From assembly GCF_964199755.1 (NCBI RefSeq), contig NC_133898.1, positions 110,121,847 through 110,185,846 of the forward strand: a stretch of 64,000 nt of DNA, in the 5' to 3' direction. Positions 26,601 through 41,540 of the stretch are shown in pieces (positions within the stretch are counted from its first letter, which is position 1; every line of letters starts with the position of its first letter). The stretch is from Larus michahellis (Eukaryota; Chordata; Aves; Charadriiformes; Laridae). A program made the translations under genes and the position numbers. A model generated the notes under the pieces. That model saw nothing but the letters and a program-made list of their open reading frames with translations, had not been told where the DNA came from and searched no databases.

Positions 26601-29600
26601 AACAGTTCAGATGAATTCCACGGATAAATAAAGAAAACAGGCTCAAAATCTGGTACACAAAGGGGAACGTCAAGCAGAGAACTCTGCATCTAAAACTTCT
26701 CAAATGAAGTCATAGAGCCTCTGAACATTGCGAAGTATCGTTTGCCAGATGTCAGACACTGTGGAGAATGAAGTGACTTCTGATACTCTGAGAACTTCAG
26801 TCATGACTGTAAGTGACTGCCAGCTACGTAACATATGAAGGCCAGACTTGGTAATGATGCTTTATGCAAGGGTAAATTACAAAGAAATAAGAGACACGCA
26901 TAAGCTCTGTCAGTTCATGAACCAGGCTGCTTCAATAAGCTTTTCTGCTTAATAATGTAGTAGTTATATTTTTCGCTGCTGCACTTCCTTTTCATGGGTT
27001 GAAGACAGGACCCTCCATATGAAATGTAGGTATGAGTGAAAGCAGTATTTATTTCCCTGTTACATCAGGAACCTTTAAAACACAAAATACCACCACCCCC
27101 CCCCGCCAAGGCCTGACTCTGGAAGCATATATGCACATCATCATCAGTGCTACAAGAAGTACTTTTTAATGTAAAAAGCAAGAGTGTCAATAAACATTTG
27201 AAAGTGACTGGAGATTTATCTTGGAGCTCAGATAACAATTTATGCTTTCAGAGGCTACAGTGCAAGACTTCCCAGCCACTCCAAAATGCTGCAGAAAGTA
27301 TTTATGAAGCGATGGTGAAAAGCTCTACAGAACCGTCTCAAAAGGAAAGCTCTAAGTCGGCTTTTGCATGTGAGATAGTGACATCCAGTGGCGAGGTTGG
27401 TTAACTGTAATGATCTCTTCCCCTGATGCACGGGAAAACACCAATACCTGTATTTTGTTAAAACTCATAAAAATTTTTAAAACATCTTTAAAAATATTAG
27501 AAACATTGAAATAGACATATAAACACATTATGTGAGTTTGCTAAACAGAGAAACATACTTTGATACATTAATTATAAAAATGGTGCGTTCATCTACAGTG
27601 AAAAATTACATTTTGCTTCTAATTTTTACTTACAATAAAAGTAAGGAAAAATGTTTAGCTGTATTTAAAAAAATAGAACATTCCCTGAATTACAGCTGCG
27701 TTCTTTTCTATCTTACTCACACAAATAATCACTCCTCTTTTTTCCTGACATTCCCAGTTCCTATAAAAAACCAAGAGTTCAAGATCTGAGCTTACGGTTC
27801 TCAAAAATCTACAAAGCAATTCTCCAGACTTTTCCTCCTTAGGATTCACAGCCACAGCAGATCACCATCTAACAGTTTTTTCTAGAGTAGATCCCTTCTT
27901 TTAAGACCCAGTTGATGAAAAGCAGTAAGACTGTCCTTCAAAGTTCTTTATTTGGACTACACGAAAGGATGCAGGAGACCTCAATTTACTGTCCTTCTGT
28001 GCCTTTGGGAAATAGGTACTTCTTATTGGAGATGGGGATATCCAAATCTCCTACCTACTAAGCTAGCAAATGCTCCTGAGGAATAGATAAATTCTTTTAT
28101 TGGATCTGTTCCATATTGTCTGGAATCATCACATTCGCTGGACCAAAGAGAGGTGAAAATACACTCCAAGCTAAGGATATAGCATTCCAGTGGATGTGGA
28201 AAAAGAATTCTAGGTTCTCATTCTTGGAAACTCATCTCACTTCAGTTCTTAGTTTTCCAAAGGGAACGAGGCCAACTTCAAACTCCAGGAAGTTTGCCAA
28301 CTAAATTCCGCTAATCTATCTTTTCACAGATTTATATGCAACAGAACTACTTTCTACCATCGTAAAGTTGCCAGATTAATATTACTTTGTCTCTTCTGAT
28401 GTTTTTCCACACTGGCTGACACCATGTGCTGCTGTGGAAAGACATGTTAAGGAAGGCTGAAGGTTTGAGTCACTGCCTGCAAGATACACAGAACCAGTAA
28501 CAAATCACCTCCGTCTCGTCTCGCTCTCCGAAGGATCCAACTGAGCAGCTCCCAGCTTTCCTGTGTGCGTGTTCCAAACTGAAATAAATAGGCTCGTTCG
28601 CAAGCAACCTAAATTCAGGTCTCCCAATTAAAAGCAAAGGTATTCCACCAGACTTAAATATTTGGCTTTCATTCACTTATACGTACAAAAATCTAAGTAG
28701 GCAAAACAGTCTCTAAATTCACGATGCAATTATTTTCGTTTGTCAGCAAGTAGGCCCTTATATTATGTTACTGCACTATCACTTCATAAATCCAGACACA
28801 TAATGAAGAAAAGCCATGCTTTACTTAATTCTGAGGGTTTCTCCTATGGGTAAAGACACCTACTATTTTTTTTTTAATTTTTTTAAACTTAGCTCTTAAA
28901 TGTTTCTTCAGCAGGGTTAGCTAGAGGACAACTCAGATAAGAGTTTGAGCCTTTCTGAAATGCAGAAAATGGGAATATATTTCTGACAAACATATATATG
29001 GAAACCACATTTCTGTGTTTGTAAAAATTTATCTTTTGTAATTATTTACTTATTATAGTTTCAGTAGTCAGGGAGGGTTTAAAAACACCAACCTTACAAT
29101 TTCAAAGTGTAAATTATGAGATGTTCATCCTTAAAAAAATATTGATATAATTTTAGAATTTGGAGCTGTTTATACTTTCACTCAGCAATACTTTTAGAAT
29201 AAAAAAAACCCATCACATTGATACTTTCTAAAAGAAATATTATCCACTTCCTAGCTATCACATTATGTTAGTGGTATCAGAAATCAACAGATAATATACA
29301 GCTCAAATGGATTTTTACTTGCTAATTAAAAATAAAGTGTCTGCTACTCACAGTCTAGGGCTCTTTGTTCTTCAACTTCGTTAAAGGGCTGTAATACTGC
29401 TCCCCATCAAACTGTTGAAAGCAAAGCTGAACTTTTCCAAACCAGCCCAGGAGGATGACACCTATCTATATAAAATCAAAGAGACCAGTCCCTTGGTCCT
29501 GAAGACAGGTGCTAGAGCCTATCTTGCAGGCAACTACATACACCCTGTTCACTCCTTCAAAACAGGGACTGTTCCCAAAATGCACATGCTTTCTACCAGA

Positions 29601-30600
29601 CCACGAGATGCTTTCATGGAGAAGTGACGGTTAACGCTACCCAATACTCCATCAAGAGCAGCAACAGAATGGACAATTATGGGACAAGACAGCAAGCTCA
29701 CATCTATTTAGTTTGCTGATATAAAGCAGCATAGCTATTTGTAACTCTTGATAGAGCAATGAGTGAGAACCATGTTACGTTAATCCATGGGAAAGGTAAA
29801 GAAATGGATCCTAGACTAACACTGCACTTCCCAATGCTGTGAAGCCCTCCAGAAACAGTCTTGCTTCTCCCTAACTAGGAGACTTGCAAACTCTGTATGC
29901 ATAATCATCTGCTTATCTCCCTCAGGTCCATATTCCCATTATTGTGATGACTATTCAAGTATTTAAAATTAATTTCACAAATGCATACAAGCTTAAAAAG
30001 TTATTAGTGTTCTGCTTTTTTGTACCCAACTGTTCTTCACATTAGTCTAAATTCAATTTTGTAGATCATCCTTTCTATGCCTTAAATGGCATCTATTTTG
30101 GACAGAGGTTTATGTCTCCACACAAAGGTTTAACTGCTTCCAGATACAACTTCTACTAAACACGTGTGGACAGTCTTCCATTGTGTTCATTACCACCCCC
30201 CAAATTTCCTTAATCCAAGTAAAACAGGTTACTCTGAGCAAAACTGAAGTCTTCTTCATTTTTACCAATTTTTCATTTTCAGTTATTTATTAAAAAAAAG
30301 TAAAGTGTATTAAGAAAAAAGGAACAAAATTGCATAGAATACTACAGTTTCTCCCCTTCCTTTCTTTTCTACAAATAAGCAAAAGCTATGAAAGTTTTAT
30401 CCAGTTTTAAGAAAAGATATTTATCTAGCGGCATTAGTATCATGAAATGTAAACTGAAAAAAATGCAGAGATCATTTTGAATTACTTACACAAATTAAGT
30501 ACAAGAATTTAGCAAACTGGGAATTTTTATGAGAGGAAACATAAAGAAAAAATCTGATTAAAAATTAATACAAATTAACTCAATTTAAGATACAGGGGAT
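17691..30600. other. non-coding intergenic DNA downstream of TMEM18
   Basis: About 13 kb with no exon that I can support. It contains homopolymer runs (poly-A at 18096-18108 and 23941-23956, poly-T near 24207-24217, poly-C near 27094-27105) and short open frames below 115 codons with no recognised domains. Some of it may be conserved regulatory DNA, but conservation cannot be judged from one sequence. Confidence 0.55.
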
Positions 30601-30603
30601 GAT

Positions 30604-30609
30604 TTTATT
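30604..30609 (-). terminator. candidate TMEM18 polyadenylation signal
   Basis: AATAAA on the minus strand, the first canonical hexamer met about 500 bases after the TMEM18 stop codon. No cleavage site is proven, and a longer 3' untranslated region using a further signal is possible. Confidence 0.4.
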
Positions 30610-31110
30610 TATAAAATGCTACTGGCACACAATACACATAGGAAGTATGAAACTTGATTTACAAAGAAGTGAAATGCTTCATAGAAGCATGGATTCCTGA
30701 GGTATTCTGAATACAATCCCTCATTTTCTGGACTTCAACAGTGCTCCAGTTGGCTTATGCAGCAGAAGAAGATACTTGATAGACACACGGTTAAGACATA
30801 GTTAAAAGATACATAAGCAAATGGAAACAGACTGGAAGACTGTGTCTCACCAAAACTAACAGCCTTGGTCATGGTGGAAAACTATCTTACACTGAAGGGC
30901 ACAAAGACCCATTAAGACTGGGTTTCTCAAATTCACAGCCAATTCAAGTGTATTGTAGATAACCTGCTTTCACCTCATTGTCCAGGCTACAGGTTGCAAA
31001 GTCCTCTTGACATCAGACACAAAAACATTCCTCTTTCTGGATAAGCATATAGAAGGACTGATTACCCAGACAAGCATTATTACAATTAAATAAAATAGTG
31101 TTAGGCGCTT

Positions 31111-35250
<4,140 letters not shown>

Positions 35251-35264
35251 GGCGGCCGCCGAAG

Positions 35265-35274
35265 TCTCGCGAGA
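35265..35274. promoter_or_regulatory. TCTCGCGAGA element (BANP-type), copy 1
   Basis: An exact TCTCGCGAGA palindrome about 15 bases upstream of the TMEM18 ATG. This is the known CGCG promoter element bound by BANP when unmethylated; it drives CpG-island housekeeping genes. It lies in the arm nearest the gene. Confidence 0.75.
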
Positions 35275-35312
35275 AGACGCGCAACGGCCGCCGTGGCGGC
35301 CGTTGGGCGTCT

Positions 35313-35322
35313 TCTCGCGAGA
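35313..35322. promoter_or_regulatory. TCTCGCGAGA element (BANP-type), copy 2
   Basis: A second exact copy in the far arm of the palindrome, 48 bases from the first (start to start). Two perfect copies so close together would be expected to give strong, CpG-methylation-sensitive promoter activity. Confidence 0.75.
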
Positions 35323-35590
35323 CTTCGGCGGCCGCCCATTGCCTGGCCCACCGTGGTGGCCTGAGGGGGTTTGAGCAGCAGGGGGGGGGCTTCCTCTGTT
35401 CCTGAAGGGCAGTGGAGGGGACAGAGGCTGTTTATTTCGCACGAGTGGCACTTGCTCATCCCCTCAGAGCGGGAAAGGATGGTGGCTGGCCCCGTATTCT
35501 GGAGGACGAGCAAAGCTGGCCCTCCTCACCCCAATGGCCGCCTCTCCTGAGGGCGGCTGCAGGTCGGAACCGCCTCTCCTGCTTCTGTGA

Positions 35591-38500
35591 CTGAAATTGC
35601 GTTCCCCAAAACTAAGCCAGCTGTTGCCCGAAAATTTGGATCCGTTACCCGGTGTGCAATAGCCAACCTCACGCGCCAGGGTGAGACGTTGATTAATTTA
35701 TTTCGGAGTTGCGCAAGGCTGGGTGCTTTGGTGGTTTCCCACAAATCAAGCACACCCATCAGGACTCTCCGAGTGATTTTCTTACACATTTTACAACATC
35801 ATTATCATATTAGTAACTCCTACCTATATTTGATTCGTTAGTAATTTACATACGGCTACACAATCGAGTTATAGCTACCATGCATGCTCAGGGGAAGGGT
35901 CTTCAACTGGGTGAGGGTCGTCTTGACCTATGCGAATGATTTTAATATTATAATGAAGGTAGTCCAGCTTAGGACACTTAAGAATTTTAACTTTCCTGCC
36001 AAGTTGGCTGAACTTCTCAAAACATGTAGGTTAGTACCATCTTCAAGGTCCATATGCTTGTACGTTCCAGGATGTGCCTCCTCAAGAATGGTAACAATAC
36101 TTGCTTTCTTTGATTAGGTGTTCTTTCATTAATTCATCCTTGACAGATTCTAGGATAGAATCCTCATTATCTGTGAGTATATACATATGGCCTTTCAACA
36201 CTAGTCACTGATAACCGTTTCAAGGATATACTTTGGTAACACTGCCTTTTCAGAAAAGGAGCAAGAAACTCTAGTTATGTTTTTAGTATTTGGTCCTGAT
36301 GTTAGGAAGCTGGTGGGAGAGTATTTTTTTGTCATGATCTGCTCAATGAGGTCAGGCTGGTGTCAAGGCATTCGGGGCACGGTGGCTTGGTGGCCCAGTT
36401 TTGGTGTTGGCTTTTTGGTCTTCTCTCCTCAACACTCAGTGTCCGGCTTCAGCTGCCTTAGGAATGGAAGTGCAGGGAAAAGGGAGTTTTAAGCCCATCT
36501 GGAAATTTCTGACAAAAAACCCCACAGTTGACCACACCATGCAGGAGCTTAAGCCAAGTGAAAAATATTATTTTTTTGCCAAATGAAAAAAAATACTAAT
36601 TACTTTACAATGGAAAGTGAATAAGACATTTAAAAGGTTAAACTTCTCATTTGTAACTCCTTTCGCTGAATACATGTAAGTCTGGAAGAACTGACCACTC
36701 ATAAAGCCCTATCACGCTTCAACAGAGATTTCAAGCTCATATTGATTAACTAAGTCAGGAGACTTAATGAATCTTAATAGGACTAGCTTTGTCAAGCAAA
36801 CCATGCTGTCATACTATAGCTCCACACTCTGCTTTCATTAAATTATTTTTTCTGAGCATTTGTCTCTCTTCAGCATTTTTGGAAGTGCATGTATAGGTAA
36901 ATATTACAAATACTTTTTTTCATTTAGTCAACCATATAGTCAAATACAGGCCATCACTGGGAACTACTCTCTTTTTACTGTCACACTTTTGCAATGTAAT
37001 GTGAGATACCTGAAACTGAGGATGTGTTTCTCTGTTTTGCTTCAGGTTTTTGCTAATCTTTTTCTCAACAACAATAATATCTGGATGCCAATCGGCGATT
37101 TTACTTAAAGCATTGTAAAATTAAGTAGGGCGATGCAATGGTGGTCATTTCTACTACCATTCTGCTGTTAATTTTAAGACTGGGGGAAAAAAGATGTTTT
37201 AATTCCACACTGTAGATTGGGAAATAAGACTGGGAGAAACTGACTTGTCATTTGGAAAGTCTTACAGCTAATGTAATAAATCAAATGGTTTTGGATTTTT
37301 GTAAATGAGGAATCAGTTTCTTGTAATTGCTCAGTAATTGACTACAGTAACCATCTGGAATAGCTGAAGGGCTTCAGTGAATGAAGGATATAATAGTTGC
37401 TTTATGAGCAGAATATGCTGGCCAGTGGTGAATCTGTGATGCAGGCAAGCTGGGTGGATAGGAAATTAGTGGCTTATTATGGCTACAACATACTGTATTA
37501 AAAAAATCATGTAGCTTTTACCATCAGCTGCTGTAGAAGTAGTGGAAGCATAGGGAAATAGGAGTTGCTTCTTTAAGGTTCACTACGATAAAGTCAATAA
37601 TGCTGTTTGTCAGCAGGTGGTAGCAGATACATAAGTATTACTAGGTCTTTTGCATGGTATAGGTTATCTTTATTTTTAGTGGAGAATGAAATGTGAAACA
37701 GAAGATACTTAAAAGGCAAAAACCAGATACATTGCTTTTTCATAGGGAAAAAACCTGTGTATTTGTCCTTTTATAGCTTCTTCGCAGAGCCAGTATGCTA
37801 CATTTAAATCTGAATTTTAAAAATACTTTAGTAACCAGAAATGTACAGTACCAGTGATAATACATAAATATTTCTGTTCTTGTTAGTATAAGTAACTTAA
37901 GTAGTTTCTAAAACTCAGTCTCAGTTTTCCATGTAATTTCCATGTAATTCTCAGAAACTCAGATTCCTATGTAATTTCTTTCTACACTACAGTATTACCC
38001 AAGTAGACTGGATGAAAGATCAAAAAAAAAGTAGATTGATAAATGGAATTTTTTTCCCTTTTAACAACTGAAAAACTTCGTTTGCTTTATGTAAGAAAGG
38101 ATCTAAAATCAGATATTTATCTTAAGTTTACATTGCTGTAAAAACAAGCTGGGTGATGAAAAAGCATATTTTTGATAAGGAATTCCAAACTTAAATGCTA
38201 AATTATGTTTCCAGTGGTAGCCCTAGATGTGTGCCAGCAGATCTTATGGCGCTGTACTAGACATATTTTGGAAGTGCTATTTATACTTGCTGCTGAGGGA
38301 AATGCAGCTCCGATTCTCCGCAAGAATGGAAAAGAACTTTTGTTTTTGAAGTTCCCTACAAATATGGGAAATGCTTCATTTCTCCTCTTTTATTTGGTGA
38401 GTCTTTGAATTAGCAGATAGTTTGATAACTTTTAATGGTCTTGCTTCATTAAGATCCTAAGATACAGGTTTGCTTTTGTGATAATGCATTTTTAGTTCCT

Positions 38501-39211
38501 ACCTTAAGAAGCTAAAGTGCTTTTCAATATAAGGACCATATTTAAAATACCTTTGAAAATGAAATATAAATTTCTGCTGTCCTTGTGCTGAACAAACCAT
38601 GTCCTACACCATTTTATTCTTTGCATTTGATAAATTAAATGTTCTGTCTTTGCAGGGTGTTTTCCCTTGTAAACTGGATTTTATTTACGAGGGATGTGGT
38701 TGTCTTGAGTTATCTCAGCTTTTCAAGCTGCTGTGGGTGAAACAATTTACAACAGTCTCAATTTAAACAGGCAGTTGCTTGGGAAAATGTTACAAGGAAC
38801 TTTCTTGTGTTTAAACATGAATTAAAATATACAAAATGCAAAATATAAATAGCTTATAAATGTCTTAGTGTGATGAAGTAGGTCAATGTGACAACAGATG
38901 CATCCTCTGTTTCAGAGATTAGAGGTTACACGTCAGGATTGTTGGATCACAGCCTGTGGTTATTCTGCTGTCCTTGTCCATAATAGGCAAGTTGATCTGT
39001 AGCCAGCTGGTCTCTGAGGGTCTTCTTGGCAGTTGGTGAGGCTTTGGGTGTCCCTGAGTTTGATCTCCTGGCAGACATCTCCAAATGCAGAACCAGGAAT
39101 TCTTACAATATATTGTTTTCAGGAGCACTTGAGTTGTTGACTGCACCATACAGATTTGTTGCCCCATTGTTCCTTGGTTTGTCACGTGGATTGTTACTCA
39201 CAGTCAGAATG
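35591..39211. other. non-coding DNA upstream of TMEM18
   Basis: No exon was recognised. Open frames stay below 90 codons. A short pair of 'ccatgtaattt' repeats occurs near 37930-37980. Divergent non-coding transcription from the CpG island is possible but unsupported here. Confidence 0.55.
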
Positions 39212-39304
39212 TCTAGTGGGAGGTGTCCCTGCCCATGGCAGGGGAGTTGGAACTAGATGATCTTTAAGGTCCCTTCCAACCCAAACCATTCTATGATTCT
39301 ATGA
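39212..39304 (+). repeat. CR1 LINE 3' tail (young-looking)
   Basis: 'tctagtgggaggtgtccctgcccatggcagggg', 'ttggaactagatgatctttaaggtcccttccaacccaaacc' and 'attctatgattctatga' match the canonical avian CR1 3' end nearly base for base. The copy is severely 5'-truncated and little diverged. Confidence 0.93.
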
Positions 39305-40060
39305 TAGTGTGTGACTGCAGCCTTGCCAGATGACAGCTTTCATTGAGTTATGACCAGATCGAGCCACCAGGTACAGAAGTTCATCAACCTCAGCAACTGT
39401 AACCTTGACAAACAAGTGAAGTACCTGGGCATCCCTGGCCCGATACACTTCCAAACAGTTAACTCAAGCAACGGTAATGTAGTAAAGTCTACATAACTTT
39501 TATTCACTACTTCATGTGGGATTCATCTCATCAACTGGATCTGGGCAGATGTAGTGAAGATCTTTCTGAGTGAGCAGTTTTATACAGGATACGCTCAGTG
39601 ACAGGGTTGGGAGCCTTTCACTGTTTTTTTGCGATTCTTCTGTTTGACACTGCAGTCGGAGTGGTGGGTGGCTGCCTTTACCAGGCAGGGTGGGTGAACT
39701 GCTCCTTCCTGCTACCTCTTCAGCCAGCCATGGGACGCTTTGTTCTGAGGCCATGACCTGAATTGTCAGCAGCATAAGATGTGCAGACCCCCAATGAGGA
39801 TGATCTGGTTTTCTCACTGAGAAGGAACTAACATTCAGGAGGCATGGTACCAGAGCTGCCCTTTGATTTTTCCCTTGCTTCTTCCAAGCTGTTCTCTCCC
39901 CTTTCTGCATTCCCCACTTTTCATCTCTTCCTTTGTCTGCTGATGTATTCATGAACATGTGTCTCGCAATGCACTGGACCTTGCTGTCTCCCATCCCAAG
40001 GATGTGGGCAGAGCTGAGATTATCCCAGGGGCACACAGCAGGTAGCTGGGGGGACAAAAG
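39305..40060 (-). other. unassigned block, possibly an old LTR-like repeat
   Basis: Sequence directly after a CR1 tail. On the minus strand it holds an AATAAAAG word near 39497-39505 and a 181-codon open frame (39512-40057) with no recognised domain. The composition and the polyadenylation word would fit an old LTR or retrotransposon piece, but I cannot name a family, and chance is a fair alternative. Confidence 0.2.
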
Positions 40061-40794
40061 GAAGGACTAATGGGTATTTTCTGTGTCTCCATTAGGGAGA
40101 GAAAAAGCTGGAAGAAAACGAGCAAGCTAGTGAATGGGGCAGCCCCTCACCAGAGCCTCAGTCAAGGCAGAGATAGAATGTGGGCACATGTAGGGGTTAG
40201 TGACACACATACCCAATTTCTGTGCTTTGCAAAGATCCCACTGCCAAGTTCTGCTGTGGGAACAGGGGCTGCTCAGCTCTGCACCTCTTGCCTGTTTCCC
40301 AGCCTGCTCCTGTTGGAGTAGAGTAGTCTGTTGACAGTCTGGCTATCTTGGATGGTCTTTTCAGAGCTTTGAGAGGCATGAGCAGTTTCAGTATGAAAAT
40401 AGACTGAGCCCGAGAGAGGAGTCTGGATGTTCATTGTTGCTGTGGTCACTCCCAGGCCATCATTTTTATCTGCCCTGAAGATTTTCCTTATTTTCATGGT
40501 TGTGGGCAAAAGCTGTCTTAAATTTGCATTTGCTTCCTGATGCAACTGATGTGAGCCTGGGTTTGGTATTCATTCTAATAAACGTTTCACTAAAATCCTT
40601 CACTTTCCCTGTCCTTGCCATTATTGAATAATTATTTTTGAGTGCTTCCATTATTTTTGCAGCTGCTGTTGTCTGTCGTACCTTTTTATAGTAACGGCTT
40701 TTATTGGTTATGATGTACTTGGAAAACAATTGTTTTGTGTATGTAATTTGTGGGTTTCAGGTTTAGATGATGGATGCCATTTCATCTAACCTTG

Positions 40795-40873
40795 CGGTTA
40801 GCCTTGCTTTTGAGAAAGAGAGTTGGACTAGATGACCTCCAACGGTCTGACCTACATTGCTCTATAATTTTGA
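40795..40873 (+). repeat. CR1 LINE 3' tail fragment
   Basis: 'gagttggactagatgacctccaacggtctgacc' followed by 'tctataattttg' matches a CR1 3' end with an eroded tail. Another CR1 in the same orientation follows within about 20 bases. Confidence 0.8.
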
Positions 40874-40889
40874 TTTCCCAGTGATGCAG

Positions 40890-41540
40890 ACTGGAACTGA
40901 CTGGCTGGGGAGCAGCACTGCTGAGCATGACCTGAAGGGAAAAAGCTGAACATAAACCAGCAATGTGCCCTGGCAGCAAACAGTGCGAACAGTCTCCTGG
41001 GCTGTATTAACAGCATACCCAGAAGATTAAGGGATTCAGCATTTATTAGTCCACATCTGCATCTAACTTTGAGTACCTCAAATGAGAGGATGATAACGAT
41101 AAACTGGAAAAATTTTGTCAGAGAGCCATCAAAATGTTCAGGGAGTCCTTGGGGGGCTGAGGGAACTGGGCTTGTTTGACCTGGAGAAGAGGTGACTCCA
41201 GGGAAAACCTAATAGCAACCTGCCAGTGCTTATGAGGAGATTATCAAAAAGATGGAGCCAGGCTCTTCTGGTGGTGTGGTGAGAGAATGAGATGCAATGA
41301 GCATAAATTGAAACTAGAAGGTTGGGCTTCATATAAGGAAAAGCTTTTTCCCCTGAGGACAATCAAACAATGGAAAAAGTATCCAAAGGGGTTGTGGGAT
41401 GTCCATTCTTGAAGGTTTTCAGGACACAGTTGGATAGAGCCCTGAGCAACCTGGTCTGGCCTTGCAGCAGACCTTGCTTTGCACAGGAGGTTGGAATCAC
41501 CTCCCTTCCAATGTGGATTATACTGATTCCACGATTCCAC
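40890..41540 (+). repeat. CR1 LINE, longer 3' segment
   Basis: Recognisable in order: 'ggctggggagcagc', 'cagcaatgtgccctggcagcaaa', 'ctgggctgtattaacag', 'gagggaactgggcttgtttgacctggagaag', 'gatggagccaggctcttct', 'ttgaaggttttcaggacacagttggatagagccctgagcaacctggtc', 'caggaggttggaatcacctcc' and a decayed tail 'gattccacgattcc'. This is about 650 bases of the CR1 3' part. Small open frames inside it are remnants or shadows. Confidence 0.9.

Larger units (their letters stand above)
35251..35336. repeat. 86-bp near-perfect palindrome at the TMEM18 start
   Basis: Two 42-base arms (35251-35292 and 35295-35336) are inverted copies of each other, separated by only GT. A single pair fails (G at 35281 opposite G at 35306). 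The arms begin and end with GGCGGCCGCC and each holds a TCTCGCGAGA site. Such a structure is rare. It may be a real duplication made by template switching, or a fold-back artefact of sequencing or assembly. Confidence 0.95.

Noticed and set aside
27090..27110. Poly-C run as a G-quadruplex or regulatory site
   Set aside because: It is a single homopolymer without the four spaced G-tracts of a typical quadruplex, and it is better explained as a simple repeat.
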